Shown one piece after another: positions 11,100 through 22,974 of a stretch of 64,000 nucleotides of DNA. The notes below the pieces were generated by a model. The model saw nothing but the letters and a program-made list of their open reading frames with translations. It had not been told where the DNA came from and did not search any database. The position numbers and the translations under genes are program-made. The stretch covers positions 11,478,862-11,542,861 of the forward strand of contig NC_057918.1 of NCBI RefSeq assembly GCF_018873765.1, given 5' to 3'. Position 1 is the stretch's first letter, and every line of letters starts with the position of its first letter. The stretch is from Telopea speciosissima. Taxonomy: Eukaryota; Streptophyta; Magnoliopsida; Proteales; Proteaceae.

Positions 11100-13280
11100 C
11101 AAGTTTTGTGGATATGATTTTTTGTTTTTTGTAAGAAATTGTTGTTTGGTCGTGTAGTCCCTGCAACTGCGTAGGGGGCAATTAGAGTATGTGTAGGGGC
11201 ATCACCACAAATGGAATTTTTTTTTATTTCATTAGAAACTGATGAGCAATAATTCCACGCACTCCTAAGTCTAGATGCATGAACCATGCGTCCATGCCAC
11301 CAAGCAACATTCTTTTTTTTTTTTAATAGAATTATGCTGAAATTTGTTGGTATCACTCTTTACTTGTGTTGTAAGTTTTTCTCAAGTATTGCAATAACGT
11401 AGCATAATTAGCAAATCAAAATTTGGTAAAATTTATATGTATGTTGATAGACATGGACAAGGCTTGGCTAGTAAAGAGGTTGGTTTTCAACCTTAAGAAT
11501 TGTCAAATTGGCCTTCCATTGGTTTGCCAATTGAGAATATATACACACACAGAAACTCCCCTGTAAATTGGATGGGGGATCATGCTAGTTGTTGCAGTGG
11601 AAATTCGTATCGTCACGCTATGAAGTCACATGAGAGCAAGGAGACAATGATTGTGCACAAGAGAGGATCGGAGCACGGGGATTCTAAGACGCTTAATTCA
11701 GAATTCCGTGCAACAATGGCAATTTGTATCGGAAACTAAAAGAGCAATAAACAGGAAAAATTATTAAAGAATTAAGATCATGTACCTTGTGCCCCACCTT
11801 TCCTATTTATAGGGTGAGTAATGATGTAACCCTAGTCCCAATTAGTGGTGAAAATTCATCTCAATCCTCATTGGAAAAATGCCTTTAAGAAGAGTCCTAA
11901 ATTTGTCATCATTGAAGGACCCAAATCCCATTCCTAAGAAGAATAACAGTGTGGCTAACTCCATGGTTATTTGATTGTTATAACTCGGATGTCATGTGTT
12001 GGGCACGTTTTAATAAATAGTCTTTTTCTTATCAGAAACAAAAAGAACCCAAATCCGAAGAGAATGTGATGATTATAACTGAGTTATGTTTAGATATTCC
12101 TAACATGTGTCGATCATCCCTTGGTGCTACATGGCAATTATCCGAAGTTGGGTTGATTTTATGTATATCAGGAGTCAAAATTGATTATAAAATTAAAATT
12201 CAATAATGGAGGGGCATCTTTATGTCTTTACAAAAGTTAGATTGTTCACATATGCCATCCAGACAATAGAAGTGACCTTTAGATTCCTCTAAAGGGTTGC
12301 TCACCTCTAGAGAACATTTTAATGGTGTTGCAATTGATTATAACTAATGCAAAGCTGCTTTCATCATTTTTTTTATTTAAGTAGTTTTCAATTAACGTTC
12401 TGAATTTTTAATAGAGAATAAATTATAGAAATGAAGAGGTTATAAGTAATATTTGTACCTATAATATAAAGTACAAGAAATAAATAATTGGAATTTAAAG
12501 AGTATAAATGTTTTCCTTCAAAACAAATTGCGATTTATTATTGCCAATAATACTTTTCATAGTATAAGATATAGCAATATAAAATGATCAAGTCAAAAAT
12601 ATGATTATTTTCATAAACATCTACTCTATAGTTTATAGATACATATACTAATTGACATAAATATTATATTTAGGTCTATGCCGAGGAGAGGACCTCCTCT
12701 ACATGGTTGATGTCTCACCTTTATTTTTTGGCCACGTGGTATGATTAGATGGGTTTAAAGTTTTTAGACAAGTAAACCCCAAAATCCCTTACTCATATGC
12801 CGAGTTTTAGCACAAATGGAATCAGTCACTGGCAAAATTAAGCACTTAAAAATTTCAAGATTATTGAAAATGTGTTAGAGACTACAATGGGTGCATAGAC
12901 ATACATGGGGTTATATGGTTGACTGTTTTACTAAAAAATTTGACATGTAGCATACCCACACCTTCCTCCATCTATCCATGGAAACATTTCACATGTCTAT
13001 AAATATTCCATTATTTAAAATACTTAATCACTTTTTATTTTCACTCTCTTACTCTAAATTTTTTTTTCCGGGGTTAAATTCTCTTATGGTTACTATGTGG
13101 GCCATATAATTGATATCAAATTTTTAATACCATTGATGTGGTATGTAGATTTTTCTCACACTGACAGGAAAAATTTTGCTGTTACTGAGGTTGCAGAAAT
13201 ATTCCTACTACTTGAGCTTGCAGTCAAAGAAGTAGAATAATTCACTTCCCCTTTTCACAAATATCTTTCTAGATTATATT
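11100..13280. other. AT-rich intergenic DNA, nothing recognised
   Basis: No exon with coding character, no RNA gene and no clear element ends. A CCACGTGG core is at about 12733-12740. Polypurine and poly-T runs are short. Confidence 0.5.
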
Positions 13281-13290
13281 ATTTTCTAAA

Positions 13291-13460
13291 GGGAAAAAGT
13301 TCTCTGTCTGGGAGTGTGGCCTACGCCAGCACTTCCATGAGTTTGCTTCTCTCCTCCCCATGTAAAAAGACACTTCTATCCCCCTTGTTTTAAGAAAGAG
13401 AGAGATAGACACATGGGAGTGCTGACGTAGACCACACTTCCGTACAGAAAACTGCTTCCC
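13291..13460. mobile_element. Mutator-type MITE with perfect 9-bp target duplication
   Basis: A 170-bp element with about 45-bp inverted ends (left GGGAAAAAGTTCTCTG, right end the reverse complement of GGGAAGCAGTTTTCTG) containing GGAGTGTGGCCTACGCCAGC-like arms. The 9-bp sequence TTTTCTAAA flanks both sides (13282-13290, 13461-13469). No ORF; a non-autonomous Mutator-type element. Confidence 0.88.
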
Positions 13461-13989
13461 TTTTCTAAAATGCTTTTTGTGATTCCATTTATTTGACTGT
13501 GAACCGGGTAGCAACAAAATTTCATCCCCCCCCCCCCCCTGTTGTAGCCTTGTAAGGGAATCTCTTTTCAACTCCCTTATTTGACTCTCTAGATAAACAG
13601 GAAGCCAATCTCTGTCCTGGTTAACGTGTGATCGCCACACGACAACACGTCCACACGCATGAAGCATTACTTTGGCCTTTGGGATTTGGAAGAGGACGTT
13701 GACTGTGAAGCCACGTCACCTATGCCTTAAAGGAAAGGTTGAAGCCCATGGTTTTAAGTAATAGGTATTGGTAATTTTTTTTTTTTTATCAAAAAAAAAA
13801 AAAAAAAGGTATTGGCATTTACAAATACCGCAATACGTGTTCGATTCCGTAGTCTGCCCGTAGTTTTGGGCGAATAAGAGAATCCTCTCTGAAATCTAAA
13901 AAAATGAGAGGTATTTATGACATATCATTTTTTACATGAACAAGTGATGTGTGAAAGGGTGTATAATTTCACTTTTGAGCTTAAATAGA

Positions 13990-14130
13990 GACAGTGTTTG
14001 GTATACATTCTTGAAATGTATTTCACATTGATTTTGTATTCTTGGATGATAAAATAATTATTTTTATTATTCGAGTATGTGAAATCGACCTAAAATTCAT
14101 TCCAATAATGCATGTCAAATATTACCTAAT
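13990..14130. mobile_element. Degenerate Tourist-like MITE
   Basis: Left half CAGTGTTTGGTATACATTC and TTTTGTATTCTTGGATGAT match the intact element at 35282-35409 in order and spacing. The right end has decayed (CATGTCAAATATTACC), and no TTA duplication is seen. Confidence 0.5.
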
Positions 14131-14307
14131 AAATCTTTGTTATATGAATAAACATCTTCTTCTTCTTACATGTATCTTCGGTTGCATCATCTTATAAAAA
14201 AATTAAAAAAAAACTTTGTTTGCATCATCAAGAAAGGGACAGGCTGCATTGGTCATCGTGTCGGACACACTTCCCTCTTCAAACGCGAAAACATCATAGT
14301 TCCTATT

Positions 14308-14465
14308 AGGGATATTAATGGATAATGAAAATTTTTCTATTTGATTGGTCTTCAAATGCGTCCAGAGAAATTTATAGTTGAAAATTTGATATTTTTATTT
14401 GAATCCATTCAAAAGCTAATTGCCTAATTCGATGAGGACACAAATATTTTAATTTTAGATAAGAT
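14308..14465. repeat. hAT-like fragment, relative of 10946-11090
   Basis: Contains TTAGGGATATTAATGGATAA, then CCATTCAAAAGCTAATTG. Order matches the copies at 10946 and 15155. Only one terminus is recognisable. Confidence 0.4.
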
Positions 14466-14646
14466 ATTCTCCGATCAGTTTAATGTCTGATTATAAAAAT
14501 ACAAAAATATAATAATTTCATAAATAATATTTTATACTACAAAATACTCTTATTGAATTCATTGTATATTAGAAGTAATTAAACAAGAAATTAAATGGAA
14601 AAAAATATTCTTAAGGACATTTATATAATTTTAGATATGATAATTC

Positions 14647-15002
14647 TGTTGGAACAGGAGTTGGCATGAATCTTCAAGGCGTGTTAATAACTTCTGGTCA
14701 AGTGTATACATTGATCTTATCCAGATTCAAATTGGACCATTGGATCAAAAGGAATGGTCCAGATCAGATCTCGCTCGAAGCTTGCAAAGTGTTAAGTGTG
14801 TGCACCACTAACGCCTCTACAATCCACTGCCCACGTCGCGCATGCACGCTCAGACGAAAGTCCCCGCAGATACACCGTAGCATTCACCGTATTTATTAAT
14901 TTAAATAACAAGTGGTGCTTTATTAAATATACACAGGGAAACAACTTTACATTTTCGATGTGGGACTATTCCCAATGACATTATGTTGAAAAACCTCCAA
15001 CA
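14647..15002. mobile_element. Candidate solo LTR
   Basis: A 356-bp stretch begins TGTTGGAAC and ends CCTCCAACA, with short inverted TGTTGG/CCAACA ends. It contains GATGTGGGACTATTCCCAAT, a block shared in part with the TRIM LTRs at 56630-57046. Flanking pentamers AATTC and ACTTC match at four of five positions. No internal domain accompanies it. Confidence 0.45.
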
Positions 15003-15154
15003 ACTTCAACATCAATCATAGCGGGTAGTGGATTTAGACCTTCACTTTATTGTCTTCTTGAATTTTCATTTCTTCAGTTCTTCATTGCTCAGCACGAACA
15101 ATGAGATCACACTGCTACTCTCTCTAGACTCACGATTCTACTCTCCAATTTCTA

Positions 15155-15330
15155 CTATGGATGTAAATGGAAAATTAGTATTCGATTCGAGTTCACGTCA
15201 ATTTAGAGGAATCTGTATTTGAAAATTTGGTTTTTGAAAACTGTCAGAATTCGCTCAAAAGCTAATCAGATGTGGATACAAAGAGCGTTACATTCGAGTC
15301 GAATTTGATCAATTTACATCCTTAGTTCCA
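15155..15330. mobile_element. Small hAT-like MITE
   Basis: Inverted ends ATGGATGTAAATGG and CAATTTACATCCTTAG enclose about 175 bp that match 10946-11090 in order, including CTCAAAAGCTAATCAGATG. No matching 8-bp duplication was seen. Confidence 0.5.
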
Positions 15331-15430
15331 ACCATAGTCACTTAAAACATGAATGGTAAAAAATGTTGTTTGGTGTTTAAAATGGATCAGAAGTCAAACA
15401 TTCCCAGAACAACTAGAATAAATAAATAAA

Positions 15431-15619
15431 AGGTGAAAGAATGCCACCTAGTTGTGCCATACATACTGCCCTTGTGCCCTGACATGAGGGCGCACGAAAT
15501 GATCGGTGCACTCCCTGGAACCCCAAAAATGACCAGGGGTGTGACAATAATTTTGCGCGTCCCAGTGTCAGGGCATAGGGACAACATGTGTGGCGAAATT
15601 AGGTGACGTTCTTTATCCC
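15431..15619. mobile_element. Mutator-type MITE, TTCTTT-ended variant
   Basis: A 189-bp element with inverted ends (left AGGTGAAAGAATGCCACC, right TAGGTGACGTTCTTTATCCC). The internal arms include CCCTGACA..GGGCGCACG, with TGTCAGGGCA on the right. Flanks ATAAATAAA and ATAAACAAA match at 8 of 9 bases. Confidence 0.75.
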
Positions 15620-16157
15620 ATAAACAAATAAAACCATATGACTACACAAGTTTTAAATGTTTAAATTTGAAAAAGACGGGATTAAGAAAAACAACAAAAA
15701 ACATACATAATTCTAGTATCGATATATGTCTGATTAATTAAATGCTAATATTTGATGGTGGGCTATAAGTCTATATATAATATTATTGGTAAGGAGTTTG
15801 TTGCCGGACTGTGTGGCTTCTTTCCCAGCATGGGGGCTGATGGGATCACATGCACGGGCATCAAAGGGGAGGGGCAAGGTGGTCATTTCACTGCCTCATG
15901 TGTGAAGATGCAAGGTACGTTTTTTCCCTAATTTTTTTAAGAATTTAAGATTTGAGTTTTTTTTTTTTTTTTTCTTCAGATTTTAGAAACTTCTTGAAAT
16001 CAAACCATTAGATCGAATTACAAAAAAGAGAGGAAATTATTTTATATTCATTAGAACTTTTTTATGACATGCATTAGAATTATTTTATAAACATTTGCAT
16101 AAACATCGTTAATGAAAGAACTATTCAAGGTGATCTCTTTCTCCCTCTCACCCATAG

Positions 16158-16708
16158 GGCCCTAAGCGTGTCAAAACCAAAACCGAATCAAGTTGTTTAC
16201 ATGTGAATTTTGAAATCGTTTAATAAATGGTTTAGTTTTGGCTTAAAAATGACCCAATTTAATAAACGATTCGATTTTAATTTTAATCATTTAAACTGAT
16301 TAAGTTTTGATTTATGTATTAAATAAATAATACACTCCAGAATCTTTGACATCCTCATGTTTTCCCACATTGATGAAATGGTTTATACTTTTACTAAAAA
16401 TAATTATTTAAAATTCAAAAAGATGAAGTAAATTTAAATTAAATAATTAATTATGTAAGAGGAAGTTTAAATTAAATAATTACTTATGAATTTTTTTATG
16501 AGAATTGGTTTTTGGGTTGGACAATTTCTATGAAATTATTTAGGAACTATATAACTTTTTAACAAACGGTCCAAGCCATTGCTCATTATATGAAATTATT
16601 TAATAAAAACGATTTGATTTGATTTGATTTTATATCTCTGGGATCCAACCAACCGAACCGAACCTACCGTTTAACCGAGACCGCACCGTTTAAGTGTTTA
16701 ACACCCTA
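16158..16708. mobile_element. Probable non-autonomous hAT-like element
   Basis: Left part GTGTCAAAACCAAAACCGAA and right part CGGTTTAACCG.. ending TAACACCCTA are inverted in character and typical of hAT ends (TAGGGTGT type). Flanks ACCCATAG and ACCCATGG match at 7 of 8 bases, but the left terminus has about five extra bases, so its exact boundary is uncertain. The interior is AT-rich without an ORF. Confidence 0.5.
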
Positions 16709-16759
16709 ACCCATGGCCCACGGGGAATTGAAGATGCATTGCCGAAGTGATTAATTGGG

Positions 16760-17930
16760 CAGCCGGCCCAGCCCAAGATCAACATATATGGGCTACGTTT
16801 CAGGCCAACAGGAGCTGAAGCTAGCAATGAGGTTTGGACTTTACCAAAAAAAAACAAAAAAAAGAAAGGCTGAATCTAGAGACGATAGGTCCTCAGATTG
16901 TGGGCCATCCTATTCCCAGACCCAGGGCAGACCTCCTAAACTGATTAAAATGTTGACCTCGGAGTCTTCTTTGTCTCCCACTATCGTATCCACCACTAGT
17001 CTCTACTTCCCATGGAATTTAGTTACAGGCATCAGTCAGCTACTCATCAGCTCTATCAGTACTTAAAGCTACTCCGATCCTAAAGCACCACCCTCAAGAT
17101 TCTTTCTTTTTAAAAACAAAATTCACAGTGAACGTGTGTCGACAGTGATCCTGGACAAGTAAGTATTTGCTTGCTTTTTGTTGATCTTTCTTTCACATAG
17201 CTAGGGGCTAAATGGAATTAGAACGAGGCCGGTTCTGCAATTCATAGCTGGACTAGAATCATTGTCTTCTGAAAATCTAATTTTTACTAAATCAATTTCT
17301 TAAGTTCCAACACTGCAGTAAAGAGCAAAAGATCTCTCCTATGAAACTTAATAATAAAAGATGAACTCACCAGCTCATGCCTCATGGGGTGGCTAGCTAT
17401 CCCATCATTCCGGCCTCTTTAATAATCTAGCCACCTGGGATTATATGACTTAGAAAAAGATTTCTTTTTTTTTTTTTAAGAAAAAGAAAAAGTGAAGAGG
17501 TTGGAGTCTTATGGGCGAAGGTTCTATATATCTCTCTATAAATATATGCCATGATTAAAGTACTGGATTGTTTGTTTAATATATGTGATGCAATAGATGG
17601 ATTGCGTTGGGTTTAGTACAAGTTGGGGGTTATGGGTCAGTCTGATAGATACCAAACATTCCCCATATTTTATGGGTTTCTACCCCAAATCCCGAGAGTT
17701 GTGTGATTAAAAATTAAACAAATGAACCCCAATTACTTGGCACGACAAAAGCTCTTAAACCTAAACCATAACCTTACAGAAATGATTCAGATCGATTCAG
17801 TGAGGCCACCCGCATATATGTTGTCTTACTTTCAAATTATTAAATTCCATTAATTCATGACCACCTAAAGCTAACCTTGTCATCACTGAAGAATGGGTGT
17901 AATTGAATCCTGTCTTTCATATTTCTTTTT
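16760..17930. other. Intergenic, nothing recognised
   Basis: An open frame at 16755-17066 has no recognisable motif and a poly-A-encoded Lys run; I do not call it a gene. The remainder is AT-rich. Confidence 0.4.
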
Positions 17931-17934
17931 AGGG

Positions 17935-18055
17935 AAAATATCACGTACCTCCCCTGAGGTATGATTTATGTACGCTTTCACCCGTGAGGTTTGGAAAATT
18001 CCGTGTACCTCCCTTGCTTTCCAAACTAAGTAACATAAAGGCCCACTCCGTTATC
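17935..18055 (+). repeat. Left terminal inverted repeat of the MULE
   Basis: About 118 bp that match the reverse complement of 22975-23093. The sequence carries internal repeats of a CGTACCTCCC-type motif (twice), followed by CTTTCCAAACTAAGTAACAT and a CCCACTCCGTTA stretch. The same arrangement recurs in degenerate form near 935-1039 and near 55010-55090. Confidence 0.85.
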
Positions 18056-19040
18056 TGAGGGCATTAAACGTTAAAGTTTTATTTTGACTGACCAAAATGC
18101 CCTTATTAAACGTTAAAGTTTCATCCCTTATTTCTTTATTACTTCCTTTGTTGAGCTCCATTCTTCACAACGGGCCAAAATTCGCCGCTGCTACACCACC
18201 TAGGGTACCACCATTGATGGTGAGCTTCTTGCCACCGAGCTTAAACAACATACTCTTTTTGCCGTTGCTACTACACCTTCGAGGAAAGCCTGGATTCAAC
18301 CTGGATTTGTGCCCTTTGAAGGAATCACGTTAGTCACCTGCAACTCGTTCCTCTGCTTGGAACCTGCAACCTCAGTCGGTTTGGCACCTCCAACTCATCC
18401 CTACTTGCAATCTCACTAGGTTTGGCACCTCCAACTCATACCCACCTACAACTCCCAATTTTTGTTTGGTAACTGCAACTCATAAAATCTCGATTTGGCT
18501 GCAGCAACTCCTTCCAACTTCGGTTTGGCACCTGCAAATTGAAAGGATTTTGGCTGTAAGTATTTCAACCAATTTGTGATATTTCACTTGAATTGAAATA
18601 GGGTTTGTGGAGATCCATATTAGTTGTGAATAAACATCTCTGATTAATGCCTTATAGTGTTAGGAAAAGGGTTGTGGTTCTTTTAAACCATCATTCTAAA
18701 TTAAATGAACAAATACAGTCATGAGTTAAGTTGCTTATTAATCCCTTGCATTATTATTGATATGAGTACTTGATCAATTAGCTAGCTAGAGAGAATCGAA
18801 ACAACTTGCCCCAAGATGACAAAACCCATCTTGTACATTTGTAAGCAATGTTCAGTTCTAGAAAAAAGCCCCTAATATTCTGGAAAAGCTAAACTATTTT
18901 ATTATGGCCCCCATTGATGTTCATTTGCTTTATACCCCTGCTCCCAAAACTTGCAGAAAATATTTAGTGCTTCTTGTGTACAGCAATTTGAGTTATACCC
19001 AATAATCAATTCAAGGTACTTGAAGTTTGAAATTGGTATT
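18056..19040 (+). other. MULE left subterminal region
   Basis: No credible protein. Between 18335 and 18545 a degenerate tandem motif (units like TTTGGCACCTGCAACTC) repeats about seven times. A related inverted motif (GTTGCAGGTG type) appears near 22820-22850 on the other arm. These are likely subterminal or captured sequences of the element. Confidence 0.5.
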
Positions 19041-19054
19041 TTTTTGCAGGTAAG

Positions 19055-19462
19055 ATGTCTGCTACCAGTGTGAATGAAAGCAATTCAAGGTACTTGAGGT
19101 TTGAAAACAAACTGTGTTTTTGTAGAAAAAGAACTGCTGTGAGGATCTCAAACTCGACAGACAACCCGAATAGGCTTTATTACAACTGTGCAGACAAAAA
19201 CAAGGGTGGCTGCAACTTCTTCCAATGGTATACTAACATGGATGAACCAAGAGTGACCAACACCAATGATGCACCAAATATTGTGGCTGAAAATAGTCTA
19301 GAAGACAATCAAAGGAGGGAACAACAGAGGAAGGAAGAGTTACGTAGTCTGAAGACTAGAGTGAAGGCCCTGGAAAAATCAAATGCTAAAATGAAAACAA
19401 TATGTCTAATAATGGTTGCTTTGTTTGTCTTCAATTTGGTTGTAATTGTTGTGAAGAAGTGA
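19055..19462 (+). CDS. GRF zinc-finger protein with coiled coil and C-terminal membrane segment, MULE-borne
   Basis: Complete 135-aa ORF. Residues about 20-58 form a GRF-type zinc finger: a CFC pair, the conserved NPNRLYYNC, then GGCNFFQWY. A charged coiled-coil segment follows (QRREQQRKEELRSLKTRV, about 90-110), and the C terminus has a hydrophobic stretch ICLIMVALFVFNLVVIVV. This layout is like the short At4g04775-type plant GRF proteins. The biochemical role of these is not established; GRF fingers in other proteins bind nucleic acid. It starts just after a TTTTTTTGCAG acceptor-like sequence, so a 5' exon is possible. It lies between the element ends, so it is probably passenger or accessory DNA of the MULE. 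Confidence 0.75.
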   Translation: MSATSVNESNSRYLRFENKLCFCRKRTAVRISNSTDNPNRLYYNCADKNKGGCNFFQWYTNMDEPRVTNTNDAPNIVAENSLEDNQRREQQRKEELRSLKTRVKALEKSNAKMKTICLIMVALFVFNLVVIVVKK

Positions 19463-20034
19463 TGTATGTTTGGGAAGGGGAGTGGACAATTTTATGTTAA
19501 AACTTTATGGTGAAGTAGAATGGAATGTGAAGCTTGCGCACTATGCTTCCAAAGCTATGATGGAAAAAGATTTTGGCCCCATTGTACTGGAAGATCAATG
19601 TTTGGCTGATTACATTTCTAATTTTTTTTTTTTGGGTTAATTTCCATAAATTTAGGAAAAAAAAAAACCAAAGGTGGCAATGTGGCATTGGTGTGATCCT
19701 TCAATGTATTCCAGACAAAAAGGTATAGACACATTCACTACCAAAGGTTGAAGGCTTAAGTTGATGCTCCATAACTATTAAAGCCTTCTATGAATGTGTT
19801 TCTAGTGGCTGAGACTTATTTTTAGTGGTTTAGGTTGATGTTCCATTACTATTAAACCCCAATTCCAAAGCTGATATTCCATTTAAATAGTAAAATCTGC
19901 AACAAAGTTTATTCACTACCTCTCTTTTGCTCCATTATAAGTTTTGGAGACTTATTCAATCTCTTTCTATGTCACTTCTGTGTTTGTCTATAAATGTTTA
20001 GTTGAAATAACAAGGAACAAGGAAGAAATAAGTT

Positions 20035-20217
20035 ATGGCGATTTTAAGTACATTTAGTTCTTACATGGCCATGGTGGTGGTACAATTCGGTTATGGTGGA
20101 TCCAACATCCTCATGAAGGTTGCCATCAACAAGGGCAGCCACTTTGTCTTTATAGTCTACAGACACCTAATTGTCATGATGCTCTTGTTAGGCCCTTTAG
20201 CCTATTTCCTTGAGTGG
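20035..20217 (+). pseudogene. Captured first exon of a WAT1-related (MtN21/EamA) transporter
   Basis: 61 codons: MAILSTFSSYMAMVVVQFGY, then GGSNILMKVAI and FVFIVYRHLIVMMLLLGPLA ending YFLEW. This matches the start of plant WAT1-related EamA transporters (first membrane helix, AMV..QFGYAGSNIL, then VYRH). Coding identity ends at a GTAATT donor, the usual end of exon 1, and no second exon follows. Upstream DNA looks like the donor gene's own promoter and leader, with CTATAAATG near 19988-19996. It lies inside the MULE, so I read it as a transduplicated gene piece, not a working transporter. Confidence 0.75.
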
Positions 20218-20741
20218 TAATTAATTAAGCTCTTTTCCATCATCATTCAATTCTCACACTCTTCCTTCCATGCATGCTTTCTCTTACAAGCGCCAAAATT
20301 GCATGAAACAACGTCCTTCTCTTTCACTTCCCTTGATGATCAAGATTCTCAAACACTTACATCCACAACCAAATTGTTTAAAACAGAAAATTAGACTAAT
20401 GTTTTCTAACACACAAATCACCAACTCAGTTCCTAAATTCCTTCATAATAACTCCAGACATCAGCACATGATCAGCAATGAAGCATTAAACATCCATCTT
20501 CATTGTTTGAACTCAAGAACTCGCAAATCACCAACTCAAGAATGAAGCAAATGAAACCAGCAACTCTGCAGATCGGCAACTTAACACACAAGATGGCAAT
20601 CTTAGCAAATCACTTCCATCTCTTACAAGGAAGTAATACCTCAAATTAAAATCACAATCTTTGCTGTTAGACTTGAAACAATTCATTATTGAAACAATTA
20701 AAAGTCATACCCGTACCTTTCTAGGAAAGTAACCACCTTGG

Positions 20742-21283
20742 TTATGGCTTTGTTTGGCCATCTCTCTTTGCCTTCAGTTTAGAAGCCTTGACTTCCATTC
20801 TTTTCTGAACCTTATCTTGTTCAGTCGTAAGTGCAGATGTAGAAGATTGTTGAGATGATCTGGTTACCCTCTGAGAGGGTGTAGTATCAGCATGTATATC
20901 AGTACTTGCTTTCCTCTACAATTGCATCAACAAAACAAATAATCAAAAGGATACCTTAACTTTAAATAAACATACTTAAATTGAAATAGAATTTGGTTAG
21001 TTAGTCTGGGTACCTTGACACCAATAGTTTTTGAAGTAGATGGTCTCTTGCCTTTTACTGGTCCTCCTTTGCACGTCCTTTTGTTATGATCAAAGGAATG
21101 ACATTTACTACATCTAACAGTGGTGGACCTCTTCCTTATATCTTCTTTAAGGGCTTCATCAGGTTCCCTCCTCCTTGATCTATTTGGTCTGCCAATTGGC
21201 CGCTTCAGTGGTGGAGGAAGTAGATTAGTCTCTTCCAAAGTATTAGGATCAGATAATAGATCAATTACTCCCCCATTAGCCAA
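20742..21283 (-). pseudogene. MULE transposase C-terminal part with CCHC zinc knuckle
   Basis: Frame in 21283-21014: LLPPPLKRPIGRPNRSRRRE, then a zinc knuckle CSKCHSFDHNKRTC (C-x2-C-x4-H-x4-C), the tail typical of plant MULE transposases. A donor after GVK at 21014 and an acceptor at 20916 join it in phase 0 to a last exon, 20915-20742 (57 aa ending KAKRDGQTKP, then stop). It overlaps the N-terminal fragment in another frame at 21265-21283, so an internal deletion with frameshift has fused the two ends. Confidence 0.75.
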
Positions 21284-22047
21284 GAGATATGTCTTTGTTG
21301 TGAAGCATTATTTTTCTCAATACTGGTAGAACCAATGGTAGAAGCTTTAATAAATCCACCACCCATGCCTACACATCTACTAGACATGTCAACCTTTTCA
21401 AATGACATATGTTGTTCCATCATACTTGCTGTGCTCTTGTTGTAAAATGTAACCCCATCAGGAGAACCATTCCTTGGCCCAAGCACAACAGTGTGAGTAA
21501 AATCAGCCTTCACAGTAGTATTTTCCGCATTTACATAAGAGGTACTAGTATCTCTCTTTCCAGATGTATTGACACTATCTCTCCTTAAAATTGGTGTACT
21601 AGCACTGGCAGCTTCCCTACTTAAGTTGGGTGTATGTAGAGTAGCACCACCCCTCCTTACACTTGCTTTTCGTCTCCTATTGGCACCAAGCCTACTTATG
21701 TTTTGCTCTTCATCAACAGGAGAAACTAGTGGCTCTCCAGCTTCTGGTCTATCAACTACAACATCACCACCAATCACTGAAAGTGAGTGTCCATTTATGT
21801 TAATACTTGCAGTTTGCTCACTAATTACCACATCGTACGGATACAGGTTGAGGTCATCCAATTCCTTGGCAGCCATTTCAAACATCCTCATCACATCCCT
21901 GTCAGTCTCCATGGTTACTTCTTTCTTATCAGCTGTTATATATTTCACAGAAAAAGTCACTGATCTATCTTTGGGTATATAACTTAGTACTGTGTTATAT
22001 ATGTCACCAATCATCTCAAGATAGCCAAATTTGTCCACATCTACCAC
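21265..22047 (-). pseudogene. MuDR-type MULE transposase, N-terminal part (PB1-like)
   Basis: An open stretch of 260 codons starts VDVDKFGYLEMIGDIYNTVL and carries ADKKEVTMETDRDVMRMFEM, which is the N-terminal region of plant MuDR transposases (PB1-like fold). It continues with a Ser/Asn-rich linker. Upstream in the same frame a family-like HYVNA is followed by a stop before SRVVDVDKF, so the true start is damaged. The frame ends at 21265 where the DDE core should follow. Core and SWIM domains are absent from the whole element. Confidence 0.8.
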
Positions 22048-22900
22048 TCGAGACTAAGCATTGACATAGTGATACACTACTTTGCACACTGTTCTGTCCA
22101 TTCTTCACAATTATGCCTGTCAACATAAACACAACCAATGGTACAAATACAGTATATAAAATACATCATTACACATATATATATGGTTACTAAACAAATC
22201 CAATAGATAGTATATATAATGTTATAACACTATAAAATCCAATGGAAATTATACAACTGCCTATATAATAAACAGAATTCCAAGATGAGAGCCAAGACAT
22301 AAAAAATTTTGGGTGTGAAATATCTAAATTTTGGGTGTGAAATATATAACAGAGATGGTTTCACCCAATCAATTTTTGGGGTTTTACCTTACAAATAAGA
22401 CTTCTGGTGCAGAGATGGTTTCACGAAGATGAAATGTAGGCTGTGATGACGAGTTGCTGCAACTGAATCCTGTACAAGACATAAAAAATTTTGGGTTTAG
22501 GGTTTATTCGATATAAAGTTGCAGAAGTAAACTAACAAAACTAAAATTAATGGATGGGGTTTTACCTAGAAAAGTTCTATTCCGGTGCTGCTGTGTTTTT
22601 GGTCGAAGATTTCCAGGTTGTGATGAAGACCTATGTTGCTAAATCATCACTCCTCCAGTGATGGGTAGCTTCCAAAGAGCAAATATCTAGATTATGGCTT
22701 CCAGTGCAAAAATGGCGCGACGATGCGGTATTTGGAGGTCTTCTTGAGAAGTGGAAGAGGAATGGAAGAAGTTCTCACTGTAGTTGAAGACCAATCGTAG
22801 TTGTTCTTGAGGATTTGCAGGTGTGCTTGAGCAGTTGCAGGTGCTCGTTCAAGCGACAGGGGTTTGAGTCGAGAAATGGAAGAGGGAAGCCTTTTCTTTA
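22048..22900. other. MULE right subterminal region
   Basis: Non-coding. A short direct repeat (ATTTTGGGTGTGAAATAT) occurs twice at 22307-22347, and GAGATGGTTTCAC occurs twice at 22352-22424. The stretch reads as 5' flank of the damaged transposase on the minus strand. Confidence 0.4.
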
Positions 22901-22974
22901 CCCCAACCCTTGTAAGGGTATATTGGTCATAAGAAGATCTAAAAATGCCTACCGTTCGCAACTAACACGAATAG

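Noticed and set aside
16755..17066. 103-codon frame left of the MULE
   Set aside because: No family resemblance, and its Lys-rich segment comes from an A-run.
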